From NCBI GenBank assembly GCA_018815145.1, contig JAHIYL010000166.1, positions 1 through 7,879 of the forward strand: 7,879 nt of DNA. Reading direction: 5' to 3'. The number at the start of each line of letters is the position of its first letter. Positions within the stretch are counted from its first letter, which is position 1. This DNA comes from Nanobdellota archaeon (GTDB lineage: Archaea; Nanobdellota; Nanobdellia; Woesearchaeales; GW2011-AR15). This document shows positions 1-5,970 of the stretch, piece by piece. Both the position numbers and the translations under genes were made by a program. The notes below the pieces were generated by a model that saw nothing but the letters and a program-made list of their open reading frames with translations, did no database searches and was not told the DNA's origin.

Positions 1-51
1 AAATCAGGAATCAATGAATGGAAGCAGAAGGGGTATGCATTAGAAAGATGA
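1..51 (+). CDS. C-terminal end of an unidentified upstream gene (partial)
   Basis: Frame 1 is open from the window edge and ends at a TGA at 49-51, encoding KSGINEWKQKGYALER. The stop overlaps the ATG at 48 of the next gene in the classic ATGA arrangement, which is typical of translationally coupled operon genes and is the main reason to believe this tail is coding. The tail is hydrophilic and helical. Sixteen residues are too few to name a family. A shorter alternative ending at the TGA at 15-17 in another frame is possible but would not explain the ATGA junction. Confidence 0.55.
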   Translation, partial: KSGINEWKQKGYALER

Positions 52-449
52 AAAAACTCATCTTTGCAGTCGTGCTGTTCCTGGCAATTCATACCATACT
101 TTTCATAGGTGCGACAGCAAGAGTACCTGATAATGGATTAAGAGATTTCATCGCTGGTAATTATGCGCATTTCATTGCATTTTTCTGTGTTGCTGCTTCG
201 GCAAGCCTTATCCTTCTGCATGAGAGGATAAGAGCAAGATTCCCATTGATAATCAGTTTTTTATACTCTTCTTTCCTGACGTTCATTGTTGAACTTGTGC
301 AAAAACTGATTGGCTATAGGACCTTCTCAGAAAAGGATATCCTTATAGGAGTATTAGGTGCAGTGACCTATACAATATTTGCAGCAATCTTATTGAGATT
401 CAAAATTGGATTAAGGTTTTTCAATATATTCACTAAAATAAAAAAATAA
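48..449 (+). CDS. VanZ-like family membrane protein
   Basis: The product is a 133-residue integral membrane protein of the VanZ-like family. VanZ itself gives low-level teicoplanin resistance in enterococci, but most family members have no known role, and an antibiotic function should not be assumed here. Hydrophobic segments lie near residues 3-22, 40-57, 66-88 and 97-117. The family signature is visible: His41 in HFIAFF, then Glu82 and Gln85, then YRTFSEKDILIGVLGA at 90-105 with Arg91, Asp97 and Gly104. I chose the ATG at 48 over the in-frame ATG at 18 because it forms an ATGA overlap with the preceding stop and starts directly with MKKLIFAVV. An AAGGGG purine run lies at 28-33, rather far upstream, so coupling to the upstream gene is more likely to drive translation. 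PrsW follows after 37 nt, probably in the same operon. Confidence 0.82.
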   Translation: MKKLIFAVVLFLAIHTILFIGATARVPDNGLRDFIAGNYAHFIAFFCVAASASLILLHERIRARFPLIISFLYSSFLTFIVELVQKLIGYRTFSEKDILIGVLGAVTYTIFAAILLRFKIGLRFFNIFTKIKK

Positions 450-475
450 TTTCAAAGGCAAAAATGTAAATATCC

Positions 476-479
476 GGTG
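476..479 (+). promoter_or_regulatory. GGTG ribosome binding site of the PrsW gene
   Basis: GGTG lies 7 nt before the ATG at 487 and matches the core of the archaeal anti-Shine-Dalgarno complement GGAGGTGA. A site here fits an internal operon gene translated from a leader, unlike the leaderless starts elsewhere in the window. Confidence 0.5.
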
Positions 480-486
480 CTGACAA

Positions 487-1182
487 ATGATCTCTTCATT
501 TCCCTTTCTATTGGCAATCGCACCTGCTCTGTATCTTGTCTATTATTTCTATCAAAAAGACAGGAAAAAGCCTGAACCAAAAGGATTGATAATCAAGATT
601 TTCCTGCTGGGCATACTTTCTACTATCCCGGTAATCATCATCGAGATGTTTCTTGGCAGTTTTGAAAATCTATTCAAGGATCCATTGATTGGTATTCTAT
701 TCAGATCATTCATGATTGCAGGGCTGACAGAAGAGTCATTCAAATTTTTGGTTGTAAAAAAATTTGCTTATAACAAGGTTGAATTTGATGAGATAATGGA
801 TGGAATAATATATGTGATTGTTGCAAGTCTTGGATTTGCCTGCCTTGAAAACATACTCTATGTATATAATGGCGGCTTTGTTGTTGGTTTTTTTCGGGCC
901 TTTACAGCTGTTCCTATGCATGCAGTCACATCAGGCCTCATGGGTTTCTATATCGGAAAAGCTAAATTTGCAAAAAAAAAGAATGAGAAATACTATTTTT
1001 TTATGGGTTTACTGCTTGCAGTACTTGTACATGGATTATATGACTTTCTTGTGTTCTATGGCAGCCTGAATAATATTTGGCTGCTGTTCCTTAACCTCCC
1101 GCTTCTTATAGGTACTTATCTTGTGCTGATGAGAATGATAAAAAAGGCAATTAACCTTGATGCTAAAGCCAACAGGCATTAG
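487..1182 (+). CDS. PrsW family intramembrane metalloprotease
   Basis: This 231-residue multi-pass membrane protein belongs to the PrsW/CPBP-like group of intramembrane proteases. Bacterial PrsW cuts the anti-sigma factor RsiW; the archaeal substrate is unknown. The conserved elements appear in order: a basic loop after the first membrane segment (KDRKKPEPKG, 24-33), the EExxK motif TEESFKF with Glu82, Glu83 and Lys86, the FDEIMDGIIYV segment (100-110), GFACLENILY with Glu121 and Asn122, a histidine segment AVPMHAVTSGLMGFYIGKAK with His145, and HGLYDF with His182 and Asp186. The paired glutamates and the two histidines are the expected metal and catalytic residues, so the enzyme looks intact. 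The length is normal for a PrsW core. It lies 37 nt after the VanZ-like gene and ends in TAG only 2 nt from the stop of the convergent transglutaminase-like gene. Confidence 0.9.
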   Translation: MISSFPFLLAIAPALYLVYYFYQKDRKKPEPKGLIIKIFLLGILSTIPVIIIEMFLGSFENLFKDPLIGILFRSFMIAGLTEESFKFLVVKKFAYNKVEFDEIMDGIIYVIVASLGFACLENILYVYNGGFVVGFFRAFTAVPMHAVTSGLMGFYIGKAKFAKKKNEKYYFFMGLLLAVLVHGLYDFLVFYGSLNNIWLLFLNLPLLIGTYLVLMRMIKKAINLDAKANRH

Positions 1183-1184
1183 CT

Positions 1185-1817
1185 TTACTTCTTTTCCGGC
1201 TTGAAAAGGCCGTCAGGATTCGAGCCAAGAAGACCTGCTTCAAGAAGAGCCTTTGAGACAGGAGCAAGTGATTTCTCTTCTTTTTTGCTGAGAATATTAA
1301 AATGCTTTCTTTTCATGATATAGTCTCCAATATATTCAGTATCTTCCTCTGTGGTCATCCAGTCATCCTTATCAAAAATGCTCAGATCAAGAGGGAGTGA
1401 ATATGTCCTCAAGGTCTTCTCACCTATTGAATTGAAGTAAAAGTCAAAATAGCTCATCACAAGCTCTCTTATTGTCCTGTAAAGAGGCTCCCTGAATCTC
1501 AGAGTCGTGAAATTGGATTTTCCTATAGCACCCCATTTTCCATTTTTTTTGAATACTGCAAGGATATGATCATCATCATTGACAGCGACTAGATCGACAA
1601 TAAGAGGCCTATGGCCCATAAGACGCAATGCTGCTGCTGCAAAAGTAGCACCATCCTGGCAGTGTGCCTTTTTTGTCTTTATGACATATCTGGGTGACCT
1701 TATTATTTTATCTGTATTGTAGGAGCAGCTGTCAAGAAAGACCTGTATGTCATTTGGTGAAGTGAATGTATGAAAAAATGAAAGCTCCTGTTTTGTGAAA
1801 CCAAATGTCTTTGCCAT
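1185..1817 (-). CDS. Transglutaminase-like domain protein
   Basis: The product has 210 residues, no signal peptide and no membrane segment, so it is probably cytosolic. Residues 50-102 look like a transglutaminase-like (papain-fold) core: Cys53 in AHCQDGATFAAAALRLMG, a beta strand, then His84 in DDDHILAVF, then the strand GKWGAIGKSN. Cys and His are in the expected places, but the usual third residue, Asp, is replaced by a Lys-Ser-Asn stretch (100-102), as in some uncharacterised relatives. The following segment LRFREPLYRTIRELVMSYFDFYFN and the helical tail lie outside the catalytic core. The activity could be thiol hydrolysis or cross-linking, or the domain could be non-catalytic. The ATG at 1815-1817 follows AAGGA with 5 nt spacing. 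A weak TATA-like box lies about 25 nt upstream, which would instead make the mRNA leaderless. Confidence 0.72.
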   Translation of the reverse strand: MAKTFGFTKQELSFFHTFTSPNDIQVFLDSCSYNTDKIIRSPRYVIKTKKAHCQDGATFAAAALRLMGHRPLIVDLVAVNDDDHILAVFKKNGKWGAIGKSNFTTLRFREPLYRTIRELVMSYFDFYFNSIGEKTLRTYSLPLDLSIFDKDDWMTTEEDTEYIGDYIMKRKHFNILSKKEEKSLAPVSKALLEAGLLGSNPDGLFKPEKK

Positions 1818-1841
1818 CCGTATCCTTATAATCTATGCCTG

Positions 1842-1849
1842 TTTTTAAT
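1842..1849 (-). promoter_or_regulatory. Weak TATA-like box of the transglutaminase-like gene
   Basis: On the minus strand this reads ATTAAAAA. It ends 24 nt before the ATG at 1817, the same spacing as the stronger boxes in the window, and predicts transcription starting at or next to the start codon. The sequence is a poor TATA match, so this is mainly a positional argument. Confidence 0.35.
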
Positions 1850-1884
1850 GTTTTCTGTAAAATTTGACTATTTTTTCAACAAGA

Positions 1885-1894
1885 TTTATATATA
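1885..1894 (+). promoter_or_regulatory. TATA box of the unknown gene at 1923
   Basis: TTTATATATA is a near-ideal archaeal TATA box preceded by the purine-rich stretch AACAAGA, a possible BRE. Transcription would start about 27 nt from its centre, near 1915. That places an upstream in-frame ATG at 1899 outside the mRNA and selects the ATG at 1923 as the real start, with a leader of only a few bases. GTGAT at 1915-1919 could act as a very close Shine-Dalgarno site if it is transcribed. Confidence 0.7.
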
Positions 1895-1922
1895 AAAGAT
1901 GTTCGCTTGGAAAAGTGATAAA

Positions 1923-2627
1923 ATGGGATCAATAGAAAGAACTTTAGAAAAAATAATTGGTAAATATGAAGATAATAGATTTAATAAAGAGTCTATAAAG
2001 ACAAACATATTTGAGATTGTTCAAATATTTACTCCTCATCTCAATGATGAAGTGAGAACTAAGGTCAATGACCAAATCCTTGACAGGATCATGGTCATGG
2101 ATGAAACATATTTCTCATCAACAGACTATATCAAGCCTACATCAGGTCTGGTAGGCCATAATGCTGTTTATCATCAGGGAACATACCATAATCTGGCATT
2201 CATATGTGCAGATGAGACGCAGCAACCCGGAGCCATAGAATGGTGTGCACTGAATATCATGGACAATATCCTACTAAATAATGTCCTTCCTTTCAGCAGA
2301 AAAATATTGAGAAACAGCGATATGGCAGCTGATGCATTTGCAGCCTATATGTTCAATAAGCAATTTTCAAAATATGGATCATTTGGCCCAGATAATATTG
2401 AGACTTTTGAGCATGCTACAAGCCGGAATCCTATTAAAAGACGTCCTGTCAAGCCAACTGAAAGAAGAGAAATTGCATATAGGCTTGGTAACACGCTTAA
2501 GGAACAGGAAGTTGAGCCAGCAGATGCACTAATCCACATCTACAATGCAACACATATGAGAGATATCAGAGGAGTTTATCGAACATTGCTTATAAGTTCT
2601 GTAGCAAAACAAGCAAAAGCCATTTAA
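1923..2627 (+). CDS. Hypothetical soluble protein, family not recognised
   Basis: The product has 234 residues and I do not recognise the family. It has no signal peptide or hydrophobic segment and appears mostly helical, so it should be cytosolic. The N-terminal 60 residues are charged helix. A central segment at 78-93 (GHNAVYHQGTYHNLAF) carries His79, His84 and His89 at five-residue steps, followed by Asp97, Glu98 and by Glu106-Trp107-Cys108. Further histidines are at 164, 205 and 211. The basic stretch IKRRPVKPTERREIAYR (171-187) could contact nucleic acid or an acidic partner. None of the standard zinc peptidase, nuclease or kinase motifs is present. The start at 1923 is set by the TATA box at 1885. 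The gene is monocistronic, diverges from the transglutaminase-like gene and converges with the MscS gene. Codon use and base composition resemble the neighbours, which argues for a real, resident gene. Confidence 0.75.
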   Translation: MGSIERTLEKIIGKYEDNRFNKESIKTNIFEIVQIFTPHLNDEVRTKVNDQILDRIMVMDETYFSSTDYIKPTSGLVGHNAVYHQGTYHNLAFICADETQQPGAIEWCALNIMDNILLNNVLPFSRKILRNSDMAADAFAAYMFNKQFSKYGSFGPDNIETFEHATSRNPIKRRPVKPTERREIAYRLGNTLKEQEVEPADALIHIYNATHMRDIRGVYRTLLISSVAKQAKAI

Positions 2628-2683
2628 CCTGGATGTGAAAAGCAATGCTCAGATAGGACACTGCAAAATATCCAGAATCTCAA

Positions 2684-3022
2684 TCATTTCTTCACATGCA
2701 CATCATATGTCGGGAACGGAAACTCAATATTCTCTTGCTTGAACTGCTTATGGATATCTTTGATTATCCAGCTGGTGTGCCTGCCTTTAAGAGCCGGTTT
2801 TTTGGTCCAGAATGAGAGCTGCACATGGATGCTGTAGTCCTTAAAGGATCTGAACCTGACTTTTGGTGCAGGGCTCTTTTCAACATAGTCAGCTTTTTTG
2901 GCAATGTCCAACAAGACTCTCTCTACTTTATCCAGATCAGCATTGTAGGCGACTTCAACATCAATCCGCACCCTAAGCTTTGGCATGATGCCTGTCTGAT
3001 TAGTCACTTTGGAGGTGGCCAT
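2684..3022 (-). CDS. C-terminal part of MscS channel: cytoplasmic domain
   Basis: These 112 residues, from the first ATG after the TAA, are the rest of the MscS beta domain (MATSKVTNQTG, the usual PNS-x-hydrophobic continuation) and the alpha/beta C-terminal domain, ending in FPFPTYDVHVKK. The IEFPFPTYDVH ending is a very common MscS finish. The frame is open upstream to 3076, giving 18 more codons after the stop. No Shine-Dalgarno or TATA box lies just before 3022, so an independent gene is unlikely; this is best read as the downstream half of the interrupted gene. It converges with the unknown gene, 56 nt away. Confidence 0.6.
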   Translation of the reverse strand: MATSKVTNQTGIMPKLRVRIDVEVAYNADLDKVERVLLDIAKKADYVEKSPAPKVRFRSFKDYSIHVQLSFWTKKPALKGRHTSWIIKDIHKQFKQENIEFPFPTYDVHVKK

Positions 3023-3076
3023 GATCGAATTAGGGATTGTCAGATAAACATCATCCCTGGTCCTAATCCTCGTGGA

Positions 3077-3775
3077 TTACAGTCCTATGTCTATGACCTC
3101 TCCTCTCTCACCATCGACAACAATATAATCTCCGATCTCATATGGCTTGTCAAAAAAATCAGAAAATCCGCCAAAAATATTTGCTATAGTATCTTTTGCT
3201 GCAAATGCAACAGCAATTCCAAGCACTCCGGCTGATGCAAGCAATGGCGTCAGGTTTATGTTCCAAACAGAAAAAAATACAAACATATAAATGATGATGC
3301 CAATAAGTTTCAATATCCGCTCAACAAACGGAAATACGCTCTTGTCAAAAACCTTGATATTTTTCTTGTCTTTTGCAGATTCTCTGGCACCATGAATAAT
3401 GATCATTATGGTCTTCAGTACCAGTATGAAGATAATATATGATATTATTGTGATGAATATCCTTGAATAAGCTGCTCCAAATATGGCATTGGCATCCAGA
3501 ATATAGCCTGATAAAAAGAGGCCGACAAAAATCACCAGGAACAGCATCGGATTTTGTGCTGTCTCAATTATCTTATCATCAATATCTGTCTTTGTCTCCT
3601 TAACAAGTGAAGAAAGAATTTTTTTGAAAAAAAATCTCAATAAAAAGGCTGCAGCAATGAAAATCAGCAGAACCACGCCTGCTCGCATATAGGAATTGTT
3701 TATTCCTACAAAAGCAAACTGATTATCCAGAAAATAAAGAATAGCTCCTTGATCAATTGATATGTTTGCAGCCAT
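3077..3775 (-). CDS. N-terminal part of MscS channel: membrane and pore region
   Basis: This 232-residue stretch is what would be made if the TAA is real. It contains hydrophobic helices near residues 30-50, 75-95, 104-128 and 152-175, and the pore-lining helix at about 178-204 (LLASAGVLGIAVAFAAKDTIANIFGGF), which is rich in Gly and Ala as in MscS TM3. The linker FSDFFDKPYEIGDYIVVDG follows and the frame stops at GEVIDIGL, near the start of the beta domain. MscS channels are heptamers that open under membrane tension to release solutes during osmotic downshock. Without the cytoplasmic domain a product is unlikely to assemble into a normal channel. The ATG at 3775 lies 23 nt from a minus-strand TATA box, giving a leaderless start. 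There is no signal peptide. Confidence 0.8.
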   Translation of the reverse strand: MAANISIDQGAILYFLDNQFAFVGINNSYMRAGVVLLIFIAAAFLLRFFFKKILSSLVKETKTDIDDKIIETAQNPMLFLVIFVGLFLSGYILDANAIFGAAYSRIFITIISYIIFILVLKTIMIIIHGARESAKDKKNIKVFDKSVFPFVERILKLIGIIIYMFVFFSVWNINLTPLLASAGVLGIAVAFAAKDTIANIFGGFSDFFDKPYEIGDYIVVDGERGEVIDIGL

Positions 3776-3798
3776 ATACTATCTGAAAATATTAAAAG

Positions 3799-3808
3799 TA
3801 TATATAAT
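3799..3808 (-). promoter_or_regulatory. TATA box of the MscS gene
   Basis: On the minus strand this reads ATTATATATA, ending 23 nt before the ATG at 3775, so the transcript should start at or beside the start codon. The promoter itself looks intact although the gene is interrupted. It lies next to the plus-strand TATA box at 3823, so the two promoters are arranged back to back. Confidence 0.65.
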
Positions 3809-3822
3809 TTGCCAAAGAAACA

Positions 3823-3830
3823 TTTATATA
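3823..3830 (+). promoter_or_regulatory. TATA box of the membrane protein gene at 3857
   Basis: TTTATATA preceded by AAAGAAACA, a plausible BRE. It ends 26 nt before the ATG at 3857, predicting a leaderless mRNA. It lies inside the extended open frame that begins at 3809, which rules out the longer start. Confidence 0.7.
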
Positions 3831-3856
3831 GTAATTCAGTCAATATCATTTTAATA

Positions 3857-4612
3857 ATGGCTGTAAAGGAATTTTCAATTATTTTCAAGGAATCAATTAG
3901 GAGTTTTATGGAACATCCTTCATTGATGCTGAAGACTTCACTCTTCCTCTATATCATCCCTGTCCTTATCATTGAATTTCTGCAACAGTATTATTACAAT
4001 ATATTTCCGAGTGGCACAAAACACTTTCTCATCGACATATTTGTTGATATTGCACGGGGAATCGCATCATTTCTATTGATATTCACTGTAATAAAAATCA
4101 TTGAAATCAAGAAGAATAAAAAGAAAGAAATCGGTTTTAGGGAAGCTCTTGGGTTCTCATCCAAGCATTTTAAGTCAGGATTTACGTTGCTCATCAAAAT
4201 GACTGTTCTTCTTGCTTTGCTGTATCTGTTATTCATCATACCTGGAATTATTTTCCAGATATATTGGGCATTCAGTTTCTATGCATTGATAAATGACAAG
4301 GTGGATATCTCAAAGGCTATGGATCACAGCAAAAAAGTCGTGAAGGGAAGATGGTGGCTTGTATGGAGCTATCTTTTCTTATTGGGCCTTATTGTTTCTG
4401 TTGTGCAGATCCTGATAATAGTGCTTTATGCAGGCATGAAAGGAATTGGATTGCTTACGCTGCTGGCACAGGTTGAATCACATGTGCCTGCTGCTGTGAT
4501 ACCAATAACCCTTGTACTTTCCCTGGTAAGCATGTTCTATGTCCCTTTTACAGTCATCTTCTGTGAAAAGTTCTATATGAGCCTCAAACAGAACACAAAG
4601 GATATGAAGTGA
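3857..4612 (+). CDS. Multi-pass membrane protein, YciC/glycerophosphodiesterase membrane-domain-like
   Basis: The 251-residue product is an integral membrane protein with about six hydrophobic segments (near 24-41, 58-82, 108-133, 133-146, 168-194 and 212-236). The arrangement resembles the poorly characterised membrane domain found in YciC-like proteins, DUF975 proteins and the membrane part of some glycerophosphodiester phosphodiesterases. The central hallmark is a helix ending IPG (128-130), an aromatic segment (YWAFSFYALIND), then an amphipathic stretch with Ala154, Ser158 and KGRWWLVW (163-170). No catalytic residues are evident, so a transporter, scaffold or membrane-organising role is equally open. 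The ATG at 3857 is chosen from the TATA spacing. The gene diverges from MscS and is followed by T-rich sequence. Confidence in the fold family is moderate; confidence that it is a real membrane gene is high. Confidence 0.75.
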   Translation: MAVKEFSIIFKESIRSFMEHPSLMLKTSLFLYIIPVLIIEFLQQYYYNIFPSGTKHFLIDIFVDIARGIASFLLIFTVIKIIEIKKNKKKEIGFREALGFSSKHFKSGFTLLIKMTVLLALLYLLFIIPGIIFQIYWAFSFYALINDKVDISKAMDHSKKVVKGRWWLVWSYLFLLGLIVSVVQILIIVLYAGMKGIGLLTLLAQVESHVPAAVIPITLVLSLVSMFYVPFTVIFCEKFYMSLKQNTKDMK

Positions 4613-4629
4613 TGTGGAGTTAGAATAAT

Positions 4630-4641
4630 TGTTTTTCTTTG
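4630..4641 (+). terminator. T-tract terminator after the membrane protein gene
   Basis: TGTTTTTCTTTG begins 18 nt after the TGA of the membrane protein gene, with no evident hairpin. T-tracts alone can terminate archaeal RNA polymerase. A second T7 run at 4685-4691 could act as backup. Confidence 0.4.
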
Positions 4642-4702
4642 CCTCGTTGATTTATGGCCAAATGCTTACAAAATAGCTTCTGATATTTTTTTATGCGAAA
4701 AA

Positions 4703-4709
4703 TTAAATA
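4703..4709 (+). promoter_or_regulatory. TATA box of the M16 peptidase gene
   Basis: TTAAATA preceded by GCGAAAAA, ending 23 nt before the ATG at 4733. This predicts transcription starting at the ATG, so the in-frame TTG at 4715 lies upstream of the transcript and is not the start. Confidence 0.6.
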
Positions 4710-4732
4710 CTTGATTGCCATTATCCAAATCA

Positions 4733-5956
4733 ATGAGAAGAGAAAGGCTACCGAACGGATCTGTGATCATTTCACATATCAAGCCAAAAGATCATACTGC
4801 AAGACTTGTCGTTGCATCCAGACTTGGCTCAATACATGAAAAAATTCCCGGATTGTCTCATCTGTTGGAGCACTGCATCCTGTCTGCAAATACAGAAAAA
4901 CATAGGTCAATCAAGATATCTGAGAAGATTGATTTTCTGGGTGGAACAAAAAACGGAAAATCAGGCTATAAGTCAATACGCTTGTACGGATCAGCACACC
5001 ATCGCAGCTTCAATAGGTTTGCTGATATCTTCACAGATCTGACACTAAGACCAAAATTCAGTGAATCAAGCTTTGAAAAAGAAAAGAAAATCATATTCAA
5101 TGAATTGAAAGGGAATATTGACAATCTTACTTTCCACCTGAATCATCTCCTTTTGTCAGGATTATTTCAGATGCATCCTTTCAAGACTTCAATAGATGAA
5201 AAAATCAAGGCTCTCCGAAAAATCACACTGAAAGACATCATCAATGAAAATAAAACATTTTTTGCTCCTGAAAATATTGTATTGGGTATATTTGGCAATT
5301 ACAAAGAGACAACCTATCAAAACATCAAGAACAGATTGGCGAACATTGATAGGAAGAACAGTGCAGCTTCAGATGTAATTCACATCAACAAAAGACCACT
5401 TCGCAAAAAGATACTTGAAAAAAGGGTCGGTCTAAAACAGGTGTACATTGCAACAGGATTCAAGACCTCATCATTAGAAAATATTGATATACCTTCTCTA
5501 TTTGTTATTTCTTCCTTATTGACTCGAGGCAGTTCTTCACGACTATTTATGGAGCTTAGGCAAAAAAGAGGATTGATCTATTCTATAAGCTCAGCAAATA
5601 TCGTCGGGAGAGAATTTGGCTATTTCTGCATTAGGACAAGAACTGAAAAATTCAAGGGAAAAGAGACTTTGAGGATCATAAGAGATGAACTTTCTAATCT
5701 TAAGGACAAGAAAATAGGTGAATCTGAGCTGGTCAGAGCAAAAAACAAGATAATAAGCCATAGGAAAGCCATATATGACATCCCAATCGAGGGTTCATTG
5801 AAAATGATTGAAGATGAGATTGTCTTTGGGAATATATTCAGAGAGAGAAAATTCATAGGCAGGATTAAAAAAGTGACTTCTGGCGATATAAAAAAAACCG
5901 CAAATAAATATTTTAAGGAGCCATATATTTCAACAGCAGTGATACGTCCGGAATAG
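4733..5956 (+). CDS. M16 family zinc metallopeptidase
   Basis: The 407-residue product is the usual size of a single-chain M16B (processing-peptidase/PqqL-like) peptidase made of two related halves. The inverted zinc motif HLLEH lies at 43-47: His43 and His47 as ligands and Glu46 as the catalytic base. The third ligand is expected to be Glu124 in IIFNELKG, 77 residues further on as in the family. The C-terminal half keeps SSRLFMELRQKRGLIYSISS (268-287), whose Arg/Tyr region normally binds substrate. The family's N-A-x-T segment is altered to NGKSG (74-78). There is no signal peptide or membrane segment, so it probably acts on peptides or misfolded fragments in the cytosol. It starts at an ATG with a TATA box 23 nt upstream, is monocistronic, and converges with the helicase gene 14 nt away. 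The active residues suggest a working enzyme. Confidence 0.88.
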   Translation: MRRERLPNGSVIISHIKPKDHTARLVVASRLGSIHEKIPGLSHLLEHCILSANTEKHRSIKISEKIDFLGGTKNGKSGYKSIRLYGSAHHRSFNRFADIFTDLTLRPKFSESSFEKEKKIIFNELKGNIDNLTFHLNHLLLSGLFQMHPFKTSIDEKIKALRKITLKDIINENKTFFAPENIVLGIFGNYKETTYQNIKNRLANIDRKNSAASDVIHINKRPLRKKILEKRVGLKQVYIATGFKTSSLENIDIPSLFVISSLLTRGSSSRLFMELRQKRGLIYSISSANIVGREFGYFCIRTRTEKFKGKETLRIIRDELSNLKDKKIGESELVRAKNKIISHRKAIYDIPIEGSLKMIEDEIVFGNIFRERKFIGRIKKVTSGDIKKTANKYFKEPYISTAVIRPE

Positions 5957-5970
5957 GTATAATAATCAGG

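Larger units (their letters stand above)
2684..3775 (-). pseudogene. MscS-type mechanosensitive channel gene interrupted by an in-frame TAA
   Basis: Read through the TAA at 3077-3079, the frame encodes one protein of 363 residues with the full MscS plan: N-terminal membrane helices, the pore helix, the beta domain and the C-terminal alpha/beta domain. After the stop the same frame continues STRIRTRDDVYLTIPNSIMA, exactly the sequence expected after GEVIDIGL in this family, so only one codon is lost and no frameshift is needed. The conserved residue at that position is usually Arg or another polar residue. The intact downstream frame shows the change is recent, a sequencing error, or tolerated by readthrough. 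Neighbouring genes use TAA, TAG and TGA as ordinary stops, which argues against general reassignment. Confidence 0.75.

Noticed and set aside
1899..1922. Longer start for the unknown gene at ATG 1899
   Set aside because: It begins 5 nt after the TATA box, so it would lie upstream of the transcript.
2628..2683. Possible terminator hairpin from CTGGAT and ATCCAG
   Set aside because: The 6-bp stem encloses a loop of about 35 nt with no T-tract, so it is probably chance.
3077..3079. Stop codon recoding (pyrrolysine or genome-wide reassignment of TAA)
   Set aside because: Pyrrolysine uses TAG, and TAA ends the VanZ-like, transglutaminase-like and unknown genes normally in this window.
2825..3235. 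A 136-codon open frame on the plus strand inside the MscS region
   Set aside because: It is antisense to clear MscS coding sequence on both sides of the TAA and its translation has no recognisable features.
3809..3856. Longer start for the membrane protein at 3809
   Set aside because: The extension contains the TATA box at 3823-3830, and the extra residues look non-coding.
4715..4732. TTG start for the M16 peptidase
   Set aside because: The TATA spacing places transcription start at the ATG 4733, and the family begins near RRERLPNGS.
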